Part shown: positions 18,459 through 26,752 of the stretch, one piece after another | How the letters are laid out: every line of letters begins with the position of its first letter | Numbering within the stretch: the first letter of the stretch is position 1 | Assembly (NCBI GenBank): GCA_028285545.1 | Contig: JANQPA010000100.1 | Span: 124,001-188,000, forward strand | Length of the DNA: 64,000 bases | Direction: 5' to 3' | Source: Saprospiraceae bacterium | GTDB taxonomy: Bacteria > Bacteroidota > Bacteroidia > Chitinophagales > Saprospiraceae | Program-made: the position numbers and the translations under genes | The notes under the pieces: generated by a model | What the model saw: only the letters and a program-made list of their open reading frames with translations | Told to the model about the DNA's origin: nothing | Databases searched by the model: none

Positions 18459-21400
18459 ATGAAAAGATTAATACTCCTATTGTTGATTATGTGTTTGGGA
18501 TTTCAAGCATATTCGCAAGTCAAATCCTCTTTCAAGGACATCAAAAGAACTAACTCAAAATACCCTTCGCCGAAAATTTCAGATTTTGATTTTTCCGCTT
18601 TTAATGGTCTTCCCAGGGCAGAAAACCCCTTTAAGGGCCTATATTTCTCCCCTAATCAAATAAAAACCACAAAATTTTCCGGAGTATTTGAGGCCGGTTT
18701 TACAGTTAAAAAAGATCCTATAAATGGATTACCAATCATGATAGAAGGCAAAATTCCAAATGCCGATCAGGTTGTTAGTGGAAAGGTTAGCTGGAAATCA
18801 AAAAGTACGCAATACCTAAATAAGTTAAAGGATGTTATTGAGATTGTAGACCCGGAAAATGAGTTTAAAATAGTTTCTGTACAAGAGGATGAATTAAAAC
18901 ATACCCACATCCGCCTTCAACAATATTTTGGAAAATTGGAAGTCTATGGTGGAGAGATTGTTCTTCACTCAAAAGATAATAGCATCTACTTAATGAATGG
19001 TCGCTACTACCCTACTCCAGAATTGGAGCTAAAAAGTCCAACAATTGATAAAGAAAAGGCAAAAAGCCTGGCACTGGAAAATGTTCGTAACTATACTAAG
19101 GTCGTTGAAATTCCTAAACACCTAAAATCATTTGTTGCTGGCCCTCAAGCAAAGGCCCAATTGGTCGTTTATCATGAAAAAATGGACCTCCATGCTGAGC
19201 ATATGGCCTGGAAAGTAGAGTTGGTGCCCAATTTAAGTGATCATTGGTCTTATTTCATCGATGCTCATACAGGGGAAATATTGGATTCCTATAATCAAAC
19301 CTGCAAATTTTTTCATGATTTAGATGAATCTTGCCTGAAATCAGCGGCTCCTGAAAAATCTAATGCGGTATCTTTTGGAACGTCTATGTTTGATGGAGGC
19401 AGAACCGCCAATGGACCTGACCTGAATGGTGTTAATCGTAGCATCAATGTTTATGAGATTGGCTCGGATTTTATTATGCTGGATGTTTCTCAGCCCATGT
19501 TTGATGCCGCACGATCCAATATCCCACAGGATGTAGTAGGAGGAATCATCACCTTGGATGCCAGTAACACTTCTCCGCAAACAGATAATTTCCAAACTAC
19601 TTATGTGGGAACTTCTAACATAAACAGCTGGAATGCCAATGGAATTTCAGCTCATTTTAATGCCATTACCTCTTATCGATATTTCCTAAACACCTTTAAC
19701 AGGAATTCCATCAATGGTCAAGGAGGTACCGTCTATTCCATCATCAACGTTACAGACGAGAATAATGAGGCAATGGATAATGCCTTTTGGAATGGGATCG
19801 CTATGTTTTATGGAAACGGAAAAGATGCCTTTTCAGAATTTGCCGGTTCTTTAGATGTAGGCGGTCATGAGATGTCTCATGGTGTCATTCAAAATTCTGC
19901 TGGTTTGGAATATGTTTCTCAATCCGGTGCTTTGAATGAATCCTTTGCCGATATTTTTGGGGTTATGATCGAAAGAGAAAACTGGCAGTTGGGAGAAGAC
20001 ATTGTCAACACCCAATTTTTCCCGACAGGAGCCCTAAGAGATATGAGTAATCCCAATAATGGAGGCTCTGGCCCTGGTGACTTCAGATGGCAGCCTAAAG
20101 ACATGAGCGAGTTTCAGAATTTGGATCCCACTCCAGAACAAGATAATGGAGGAGTCCATATCAACAGTGGAATCCCTAATAGAGCCTATTATCTTTTTGC
20201 CACTGCCAATGGAATGAATGTAGTAAAGGCAGAACAAGTCTTTTATCGGGCACTTACTCAATATTTAACTCGTACTTCTCAGTTTATTGACCTTCGCAAT
20301 GCAGTTATTCAGTCAGCTCAAGATATTCATGGAGCAAATTCTACTGAAGTGAATGCGGCCATAAACGCTTTTAATACTGTAGGCATTACTGCAGGGCAAA
20401 GCACTCCTGACCCTGAACCTGTACCTACTAATACAGGTGATGAATTGATCCTGTTTACCAATCATAGTGATGATCCGGATCAGGATAACACTTCTTTATT
20501 TCTCTTTTCAACCGCCGGAAACGCCTTAGTTAACCCTTTCCAGAATATTCCAGGACCTCTACGCCCACCTAGTATTACCGATGACGGTAGCTTTATCATT
20601 TACGTTGCTAAGGATAATACCATATGGGGGATTGAAATAGACTGGGAAACTGGAGACGTTACTTCTGACCAAATTAATGAGTCTACCATCTGGGGTAATG
20701 TTTCCATTTCAAAGGATGGATCCAGGTTAGCGGCCACCACCAATGACGGCAGAAATTCCATTTTTGTAATTGATATTAATTCAGGTGGGCTTCGAGAGTT
20801 TGAATTATTCAATCCTACTTTTACAGAAGGTATTAGTACAGGAGATGTTGTTCTTGCAGATGTGCTCCAGTGGGATTTTACGGGTGAATTTATTATGTAT
20901 GATGCATTAAATAGAATTTCCAATTTTTCCGGAGATATTGAATATTGGGATATTGGCTTTTTGAATGTTTGGAACAATCAAATCAATAATTTCGGTAACG
21001 GAAGCATCGAAAAATTATTCAATGGCCTTAGTGGAGATTTAAGTGTGGGAAATCCATCTTTTTCTAAAAACTCACCTAACATCATTGTCCTAGATGTAAT
21101 TGATGAATTCAATGATGAGTATCTTGTATATGGTGTCGACATTCAAACGGGAGATCAGGCTACCATATTCAACAACAACAAAGCTGGAGTTCCTAATTAT
21201 TCTGTGGATGATTCTTACATGATTTTTGATGTCACCAATGGAGGGGAAGAGATTATTGCCTCTATCAATCTACAACAGGATAAAATTCGTCCTAATGGTA
21301 ATGCTACTATTTTCTTCGATAATCCGGGCAGCTTTGGGCTAAAATGGGGGATTATTTTCTCCAATGGTACCCGAAACTTTACGCCTACCAATACTAATGA

Positions 21401-21665
21401 AGAAATTGCATCTGAATTAGCCTTAAAATTATTTCCCAACCCAGTTGGTGAAAACTTCACCCTAAGTATGGAATTAGAAGAATCATCTGATATCCAGCTT
21501 GAAGTATTTGATATGTTGGGACGTAGGGTTAAAGCTGCTAATCTAGGTAGACAAAGCGGACAATTTCAGCAAACCATTGAGGTTAATGAATTGGCACCAG
21601 CTACTTATTTACTTAGATTAAAAGTAGGCACGCATTTAGTGACTAGTAAGTTTGTGAAAAAGTAG
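18459..21665 (+). CDS. T9SS-exported thermolysin-like M4 metallopeptidase
   Basis: A 1,068-residue secreted protease. Signal peptide ending AYSQ (17-20); an FTP/PepSY-like propeptide up to about residue 290 (ending at the HTGEILDSYNQT motif); catalytic M4 domain with HEMSH at 470-474 and third zinc ligand E494 in NESFAD. Residues about 660-980 contain repeated SxDGSxLA/WxxxG strands resembling a TolB/WD40 propeller. The last 80 residues (LFPNPVGENFTLSM...LEVFDMLGRRV...YLLRLKVGTHLVTSKFVKK) are a type-A T9SS sorting domain, so it is exported through the outer membrane and anchored or released. A long wobble-containing hairpin follows. Confidence 0.95.
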   Translation: MKRLILLLLIMCLGFQAYSQVKSSFKDIKRTNSKYPSPKISDFDFSAFNGLPRAENPFKGLYFSPNQIKTTKFSGVFEAGFTVKKDPINGLPIMIEGKIPNADQVVSGKVSWKSKSTQYLNKLKDVIEIVDPENEFKIVSVQEDELKHTHIRLQQYFGKLEVYGGEIVLHSKDNSIYLMNGRYYPTPELELKSPTIDKEKAKSLALENVRNYTKVVEIPKHLKSFVAGPQAKAQLVVYHEKMDLHAEHMAWKVELVPNLSDHWSYFIDAHTGEILDSYNQTCKFFHDLDESCLKSAAPEKSNAVSFGTSMFDGGRTANGPDLNGVNRSINVYEIGSDFIMLDVSQPMFDAARSNIPQDVVGGIITLDASNTSPQTDNFQTTYVGTSNINSWNANGISAHFNAITSYRYFLNTFNRNSINGQGGTVYSIINVTDENNEAMDNAFWNGIAMFYGNGKDAFSEFAGSLDVGGHEMSHGVIQNSAGLEYVSQSGALNESFADIFGVMIERENWQLGEDIVNTQFFPTGALRDMSNPNNGGSGPGDFRWQPKDMSEFQNLDPTPEQDNGGVHINSGIPNRAYYLFATANGMNVVKAEQVFYRALTQYLTRTSQFIDLRNAVIQSAQDIHGANSTEVNAAINAFNTVGITAGQSTPDPEPVPTNTGDELILFTNHSDDPDQDNTSLFLFSTAGNALVNPFQNIPGPLRPPSITDDGSFIIYVAKDNTIWGIEIDWETGDVTSDQINESTIWGNVSISKDGSRLAATTNDGRNSIFVIDINSGGLREFELFNPTFTEGISTGDVVLADVLQWDFTGEFIMYDALNRISNFSGDIEYWDIGFLNVWNNQINNFGNGSIEKLFNGLSGDLSVGNPSFSKNSPNIIVLDVIDEFNDEYLVYGVDIQTGDQATIFNNNKAGVPNYSVDDSYMIFDVTNGGEEIIASINLQQDKIRPNGNATIFFDNPGSFGLKWGIIFSNGTRNFTPTNTNEEIASELALKLFPNPVGENFTLSMELEESSDIQLEVFDMLGRRVKAANLGRQSGQFQQTIEVNELAPATYLLRLKVGTHLVTSKFVKK

Positions 21666-21703
21666 GCTTTTAGAATTGTAGATTTCACCAATCATTTGAG
21701 CAT

Positions 21704-21757
21704 TGTTTCATGCAGATACCACAAACTCAATAAAATCTTGTGGTGTCTGTGTGAAAC
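21704..21757 (+). terminator. 20-bp hairpin with strand-specific wobble pairs after the M4 gene
   Basis: The arms at 21704-21723 and 21738-21757 pair over 20 bp with three G-U pairs when read as plus-strand RNA, but would give A-C mismatches on the other strand. This argues for an RNA structure on the plus strand, in the 3' end of the M4 transcript. There is no T-run after it, so it could be a stabiliser instead of a terminator. Confidence 0.55.
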
Positions 21758-21796
21758 AAAAAGGCCCTTGAGCTATTCAACAATAATCTAAGACTG

Positions 21797-22237
21797 ATGA
21801 AACATCAATATTTTATTCTCCTTGCACTCCTTCCCTTTTCACTGTTCTCTTGTAAAACAGAAAAATACTCTGCTTCTAATTTACCTGAAATTCGATTGTC
21901 CTTTGGTAACGGTGGCGGTTTTGCAGGTGCCTACACAGAATACATTTTATTAGAAAATGGCCAAATCTTTAAACAGGAAGGGATAAGAGGATCTATGGAA
22001 GAATTTGGAAAAATTAAAAAGAGCAAAGCCAAAAAAATATTTCAACAGCTGGAAGAAGCAGAATTCCCTACCTTAAAACGAGATGCACCTGGTAATATGT
22101 ATCGTTTTATGAGTTGTCAGACTTCTACAAGCAGCAATAAAGTTACCTGGGGAAGTCATGAAAAAGTTGATCTTGATGATAAGCTGGATAGTTTATATCA
22201 AGAATGTATGAAGTTGATAGAAGGAAATAAAAAATAA
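21797..22237 (+). CDS. Hypothetical lipoprotein
   Basis: A 146-residue protein with lipobox LFSC (about residues 16-19). The mature part has a strand-rich start (LPEIRLSFGNGGGFAGAYTEYILLENGQIF) and a helical region KKSKAKKIFQQLEEAEF. The phrase pattern of a gly-rich loop followed by a Leu-Glu-Asn-Gly turn and an FxxL helix is seen in small Bacteroidetes lipoproteins, but I cannot name a family. It follows the M4 protease by 130 bp on the same strand and precedes the insertion sequence. Confidence 0.65.
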   Translation: MKHQYFILLALLPFSLFSCKTEKYSASNLPEIRLSFGNGGGFAGAYTEYILLENGQIFKQEGIRGSMEEFGKIKKSKAKKIFQQLEEAEFPTLKRDAPGNMYRFMSCQTSTSSNKVTWGSHEKVDLDDKLDSLYQECMKLIEGNKK

Positions 22238-22329
22238 CTTCTTTTCAAATTTTCGAATGATTGATGGTTTACTTTTTTTGAAAAAAGGAGATATTTTGAG
22301 ATCTTATGTTTGAAAAGCGCTAAAGAAAA

Positions 22330-22378
22330 AAGCTTTAGGTTAAGGCTGAGAAAAAAATAAATAACCAAAACCTAAAGC
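22330..22378. repeat. Inverted repeat just before the transposase start
   Basis: GCTTTAGGTT (22332-22341) and AACCTAAAGC (22369-22378) form a 10-bp stem with a 27-nt loop, ending 3 bp before the ATG at 22382. The left arm also pairs with the right end of the element. It may regulate transposase translation or be part of the circle-junction promoter. Confidence 0.55.
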
Positions 22379-22381
22379 AAA

Positions 22382-23443
22382 ATGGTAATATTACAAAGAA
22401 ACGAAAAAAGGGAGAAAAAAGAGAAGCAGGTCTATTTAGGCATAGATGTACATAAGGTCAAGTGGGTAGTAAGTGTATATGAAGGAGATAAGTTTGTTAA
22501 GACCTACTCACAAAGTAGCAGTGTAGAGGCATTATTAAAATATTTGGAAAAACATTATTCAGGTTCGGTCATAGAAGTGGCGTATGAATCTGGCTTTAGT
22601 GGCTATTATTTACATCGCCAGTTAGCCTTGCGGGGAATAAGCTGTAGTATTGTTCATGCAGCAGATATACCGAGTACAGATTGGGAAAGACGTCGCAAGA
22701 GTGATAAAATAGATAGCCGAAAGCTAGGCAGTTTACTAAGTAGAGGGCTGTTAAAGGGGATCTATGTGCCGAGTGAGGAAGAAGAACAAATAAGAGAATT
22801 GGTTCGTATGCGCTTAAGCCTATCCCGAGATAAGAGGAGATACATGTGTCGAATACGCTCATATATGATGCGTCAGGGTATAGATGAAAGACCAGAGTTG
22901 AAGGGGAAATTATGGACTAAGGCAGGACAAAGCTGGTTATCTGGGTATGTGAGTGCTCATCCCAGTTTAGGTCAATTGAAAAAGATGTATGCACAAATTA
23001 GACAAATAGAATTGCAGACAGCCAAACAGTTGCGTCAAGAAATTAAACAAAGTAGTTATGCTGGGGTGTATGAATGCTTACTTAGTATTCCGGGCATTGG
23101 CTGGCACACAGCTAGTTTATTGATAGGGGAGTTAGGTAGTGTGAGTAGATTTAAGCGCTTGGATGAACTAGCCAGTTATTGTGGCATTGTACCGGATATA
23201 CGCTCCAGTGCAGATCGCACAAAAGTCCTGGGCATGAGCTGAAGAGGCAATCGTCGATTACGAACGGCCTTAATAGAAAGTGCCTGGGTAAGTAAACGCT
23301 ATGATGAACAGCTTCAGGCCAGCTACATGAAAGCCATTGAACAAGGCAAGTGTGCACAAAAGGCTATTATTAAAGTGGCTAGGAAGTTATTAAATCGAAT
23401 AAGAACGATTTGGTTGAATGGACAAACTTATAGAGTGGTTTAA
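22382..23443 (+). pseudogene. IS110-family DEDD/Ser transposase interrupted by one in-frame TGA
   Basis: Reading from ATG 22382, the frame is open to a TGA at 23240-23242 (286 residues) and continues in the same frame for another 66 codons to TAA at 23441-23443, a normal total of about 353. The RuvC-like N-domain has D22 (LGIDVHK), E69 (AYESG), D108 and D111 (KSDKID). The C-terminal Tnp domain has IPGIGWHTA, YCGIVP and RSSAD, whose serine is the likely nucleophile. The stop falls exactly inside the usual S-(K/R)-RGN motif (GMS, stop, RGNRRLR), consistent with one CGA-to-TGA change. Either inactive, read through, or a sequencing error. Confidence 0.85.
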
Positions 23444-23817
23444 TAGATATAGAGCATAGCATTTTTCTTTCAGCTGCTTGTTAACCAGCAAAAAAGTAAA
23501 ATCAAGCAAAGGCAATCCAATGATTATGGAAGAGATTTTTAGAATTTAGCCTCCAAGGCTACATCTGGACATAAGGGCTGCATCTGGTATCTACTTGTTG
23601 CGGCACTGCTAGCAGAAGACCGCTTTTTCGAGATTACAGGCAGCCCACTTTTTTCGTCCATGAGCTACTAAACAAGGGCCTTGCGACCCTGTTCAACAGG
23701 TGATCGCTAATTGAAGATTGATGTAGTGGGCTAAGGAAAAAGAAATCTCTATAACCATTTGAGCGAGATTTTTGGAAGTTACTGGGGCTTCCCCTTAAAA
23801 AAAATGCCCTAAAGCTT
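23444..23817 (+). ncRNA. Putative guide RNA region of the IS1111-like element
   Basis: About 375 bp without ORF between the transposase stop and the right inverted repeat, visibly richer in G+C than the surroundings and packed with short hairpins: GCCTCCAAGGC near 23550, AGGGC...GACCCT and CCTG-TTCAA-CAGG near 23675-23701, AAATCTC...GAGATTT near 23742-23771 and GGAAG...CTTCC near 23774-23792. In IS1111-group elements the guide RNA is encoded here (established for the family). That this copy makes one is inference; target- and donor-binding loops were not assigned. Confidence 0.5.
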
Positions 23818-23841
23818 GCTTTTCAACATAGAAGATAAGTT

Positions 23842-23950
23842 GAGACAGATAGAGATAGGTGGAGATAATTTGCTTATTAAATAAAAATAAAGCTATTATG
23901 AGTAAAAACAATGTATCTCTATATATCTCTATATATCTCTATATATCTCA
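23842..23950. repeat. 10-bp tandem repeat (ATATATCTCT) with an upstream inverse copy
   Basis: ATRTATCTCT/ATATATCTCA repeats four times at 23911-23950. Upstream, GACAGATAGAGATAGGTGGAGATAA (23845-23869 region) contains the reverse complement pattern, so the two parts could pair as a long imperfect hairpin between the insertion sequence and lepB. Likely a variable-length locus. Confidence 0.6.
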
Positions 23951-23996
23951 TTTAAATTAAGTTCAATTAAAAAAATTAGGGGTGTCTTTAATTTAT

Positions 23997-25613
23997 TTAA
24001 TTTGAAAGAGTTTTAACAGATCTAAATATTCGACTCCAATTAACCCCTTTGGCCGGGCTATTTTCTCTAAAGGACCACCATACAAATAAAGGCTTACCTA
24101 CCACGTGATCTTCCGGAACATACCCCCAAATTCTGGCATCTTCTGAATTGTGTCGATTATCTCCCATCATCCAATAATAATCCATTTTGAAGGTATATTC
24201 TTTGGTTTCTTCTCCATTAATAAAAATTCGACCATCTGAGGATTCTTGAAGATCATTTCCTTCATAAACAGAAATTACTCTGCGGAATAGGGCTATATTA
24301 TCAGGACTAAGCTGAACGGTAGCTCCCTTTTTGGGAATCCAAATGGGGCCATAATTATCCTTAGTCCAGGTACCATTAATTTTGCGGTCATGCGGAAACA
24401 CACCATTAGGATGTGGGTCGACCTCAGAAATATCGATTACCTGGAAAGTAACCTGGGGATCTAAGGCTTTGATCTTTGCTTTTTGCTCCTCATTCAGAAT
24501 TAAAACCATTTGATTAGCATTCTGACCTTGCATATCCTCTGTTGAAATACCCCATTTTGCAAAATTTCGGGTATTTATTGAGCTAGATGAAAAGTTGACG
24601 ATATAAAGATATTGAAGGTATTTAGGAGTTTCGGCTGGTGCTCCATTGACAAAAACTTGTCGGTCTCGGATTTCAATAGAGTCTCCAGGAAGGCCAATAC
24701 ATCTTTTGATGTAGTGATCCTTTTTGTCCATTGGACGCGTTACCAGAGGCTTTCTATTGGTCTTAATTTGTTGGATTTTTATTTGATCATCAATTTGACC
24801 ACGCCGATAATCATAAATGCTATAGGTCCGACCCGGAAAAATATAGACGCTATCTCCTTCTGGGAAATTGAAAACGACAGGGTCATTTCTATCGATCGTT
24901 TCCAAAGCTTTAAGTCTTTTGTAAGAAAGCTGTGGTTTTTCCAGGTAAGATTCTCCACCCAAAACCGGAACTCTATTATGCAAAAGCGGAAGCATGGCAA
25001 TAGTTTGAGGTGTTCTGATTCCATAATTTGCCTTACTTACAAAAAGAAAATCTCCCACCATCAGGGAGCCCTCCATGGAGGAAGTAGGAATAACGTAAGC
25101 CTCAATCAAGAACATCCTAATAAAAGCAGCAGCAAAAACTGCAAAAATGATTGCCTCCGCCCATTCTCTGGTATTGGATTTATGATAAGGGTTTTGAGCC
25201 TGCAATTTTTTAAACTGACGCTCATTTTTATTGGTTTTTGCTTCTTTTAATTGAGCTAGATAGGCTCTTTCTTTGGTAAAATTAGGGCCATCATATTTCT
25301 CATCCTTGTTTAAGCCCAGGTAAAAAAATGCCAATGGAGCAGCAACGACTGCTACGGCACTATGCCAAAATTTTAATTTATTAAAAGACCGCACCATCCT
25401 AACCGCCATTGAAGCATAAATAAAAATATTGACGATGGGTAATAAAATTAAGGCTACTCTCCAAAGTGGGTATCCGATTATTTTACCCCAGACTACAAAA
25501 TTTAACCCGGGGACCAATGCCTGCCATGCAGGCTGCTCAGCCTTTGGAAAAACAAAAAATAGACTAATGCTCAATAACACATATCCTATAATAAGAAAGA
25601 TCAACATTCCCAT
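23997..25613 (-). CDS. lepB: Signal peptidase I
   Basis: The frame opens with GTG at 25673, but the ATG at 25613 (or 25607) precedes the first membrane helix directly, giving about 538 residues. After two N-terminal helices and a KTNKNERQFKKLQ linker comes the S26 domain: PTSSMEG holds the nucleophile Ser (residue 179 from this start), KKDHYIKRCIGLPGD the general-base Lys (303), and GDNRHNSEDAR box E. The roughly 200-residue insertion between the serine and box E is usual in Bacteroidetes. It removes Sec signal peptides on the outer face of the inner membrane, which the many exported proteins here require. Confidence 0.95.
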   Translation of the reverse strand: MGMLIFLIIGYVLLSISLFFVFPKAEQPAWQALVPGLNFVVWGKIIGYPLWRVALILLPIVNIFIYASMAVRMVRSFNKLKFWHSAVAVVAAPLAFFYLGLNKDEKYDGPNFTKERAYLAQLKEAKTNKNERQFKKLQAQNPYHKSNTREWAEAIIFAVFAAAFIRMFLIEAYVIPTSSMEGSLMVGDFLFVSKANYGIRTPQTIAMLPLLHNRVPVLGGESYLEKPQLSYKRLKALETIDRNDPVVFNFPEGDSVYIFPGRTYSIYDYRRGQIDDQIKIQQIKTNRKPLVTRPMDKKDHYIKRCIGLPGDSIEIRDRQVFVNGAPAETPKYLQYLYIVNFSSSSINTRNFAKWGISTEDMQGQNANQMVLILNEEQKAKIKALDPQVTFQVIDISEVDPHPNGVFPHDRKINGTWTKDNYGPIWIPKKGATVQLSPDNIALFRRVISVYEGNDLQESSDGRIFINGEETKEYTFKMDYYWMMGDNRHNSEDARIWGYVPEDHVVGKPLFVWWSFRENSPAKGVNWSRIFRSVKTLSN

Positions 25614-25741
25614 TAAGTATTTATTTTGATTAAATCCATAACTGCTAATCCAATAACAGTATGATTTCAGCACCGCAAATATAAATTAATTTAAGAGGAT
25701 GGAAGCGTTATAGACTCGTTAACATGGATATAATGGCTTTT

Positions 25742-26095
25742 TTATTCGACGACCTCTCCCTCTACAGTCAGTTTTTCAGCTTTTCGGATTCCTTTGAAAT
25801 AAACTTTTATTTTTTTGTAAAAGTAGCCTTTGTCCTTTGCATCATAGTCCACTTTAATTACGCTGGTAGAATCCGGAGGAATGGGATCTTGCGCCCAGGA
25901 AGTAGCAGTACAGCCACAAGAAGCCCGGACATTATCTATTACTAAAGGTTCCGTTCCTATATTTTTAAAGGAAAATTCATACTTAATGGACTTGCCAAAA
26001 GGTATTTCCTGGAAATCATGATGAGTACCTTGTTGCCAGTCAACTGCATAAGATTGAAAAAGGAGCCAGGTAAAAGTTAATATTTTCAGGTACAT
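25742..26095 (-). CDS. DUF1573 domain protein
   Basis: A 117-residue exported protein. After a short hydrophobic start (YLKILTFTWLLFQSYA) follows one DUF1573 Ig-like domain: FQEIPFGKSIKYEFSFKN, VRASCGCTATSW and an IPPDSTSVIKVDYDAKDKGYF strand pair. The ASCGCT cysteines are the family hallmark. Function is not known; the family is common in Bacteroidetes periplasm. Its start lies 3 bp after the stop of the DUF2452 gene, so the two are probably one operon with lepB downstream. Confidence 0.9.
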   Translation of the reverse strand: MYLKILTFTWLLFQSYAVDWQQGTHHDFQEIPFGKSIKYEFSFKNIGTEPLVIDNVRASCGCTATSWAQDPIPPDSTSVIKVDYDAKDKGYFYKKIKVYFKGIRKAEKLTVEGEVVE

Positions 26096-26098
26096 AAA

Positions 26099-26548
26099 TT
26101 ATTTTTTTTCCAAAATTTCCCAGGTGTGGTCTGATAATAATTTCACGGTAGCGATAAAATCATAAGGAGCATTTTTTCCCCATTCCCTTGGTCCCACCAT
26201 TGAGAGTACCTTTTTTTTATCTTTTTTCTCATATAAATGATAGGTAAAGCCAATTAAAGGTTCGAAGTTCATCTCGGAGAGGTAAATTTCCTCTGAAATA
26301 TTGACCCGGTCGTGAATATTTTTAGCTTGCTGGGCCAACAATTCAATTTGTTCTCTAATCTGATCCAACTGCATTTCAGTTTGATCATACATGGCTTCGA
26401 CTGCTCTACCCTTTACCCTACCTTTATCAATAGGTTTGATTTGTACTCCTCCTACGGTATGGGCATAAGGGAGAATATGAGGATTTTCACTTATTTTATC
26501 CTTATCAATAGGATTATTGCTAGGCTTTTCTTTCTTCTTATCTTCCAT
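26099..26548 (-). CDS. DUF2452 family protein
   Basis: A 149-residue soluble protein. Lysine-rich start, then NPHILPYAHTVGGVQIKP, a long amphipathic helix (MYDQTEMQLDQIREQIELLAQQA) and a C-terminal GFTYHLYEKKDKKKVLSMVGPREWG region. These are recognisable as DUF2452, a family of unknown function. First gene of the probable DUF2452-DUF1573-lepB operon. Confidence 0.85.
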   Translation of the reverse strand: MEDKKKEKPSNNPIDKDKISENPHILPYAHTVGGVQIKPIDKGRVKGRAVEAMYDQTEMQLDQIREQIELLAQQAKNIHDRVNISEEIYLSEMNFEPLIGFTYHLYEKKDKKKVLSMVGPREWGKNAPYDFIATVKLLSDHTWEILEKK

Positions 26549-26646
26549 AAATCAATATTCAAAAAACGGAATCTTTGCAATCAATATTTTTACAACGAAT
26601 AAATCTATAAAAAGATTAAGGCCTGGCCTCGGCATTTATCAATAAT

Positions 26647-26690
26647 TTAAGCCCCTTCATTTGGATCGAAGATCAAATGAAGGGGCTTAA
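26647..26690. repeat. 20-bp hairpin with GAA loop
   Basis: TTAAGCCCCTTCATTT(G)GATC - GAA - GATCAAATGAAGGGGCTTAA: a 20-bp stem with one bulged G. It lies between the coiled-coil protein gene end and the DUF2452 gene, and together with the next hairpin probably isolates the two transcription units. Confidence 0.75.
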
Positions 26691-26692
26691 AT

Positions 26693-26736
26693 AAAAAAAA
26701 CCTTCCCCCACAGTAAAGTGAAAGAAGGTTTTTTAT
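26693..26736 (-). terminator. Terminator of the coiled-coil membrane protein gene
   Basis: AAAAAACCTTC ... GAAGGTTTTTT with a 19-nt spacer, starting 17 bp past the stop at 26753. Read on the minus strand it is a stem of 11 bp ending in a T-run. Confidence 0.7.
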
Positions 26737-26752
26737 AAAGATAATAGATGGT

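Larger units (their letters stand above)
22303..23833 (+). mobile_element. IS110/IS1111-family insertion sequence with long structured right end
   Basis: A single transposase frame (22382-23443) lies between subterminal inverted repeats TATGTTTGAAAAGC (22305-22318) and GCTTTTCAACATA (23818-23830); an inner pair AAGCTTTAGG (left, 22330-22339) and CCTAAAGCTT (right, 23808-23817) adds to it. Subterminal repeats and a long non-coding stretch downstream of the transposase (about 375 bp) fit the IS1111 subgroup, in which the right end encodes the guide (bridge/seek) RNA. IS110 members make no target duplication, so exact outer ends cannot be fixed here. Confidence 0.75.

Noticed and set aside
24612-25250. 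212-codon plus-strand ORF
   Set aside because: Lies antisense within lepB, whose catalytic motifs are clear; the antisense translation shows no domain.
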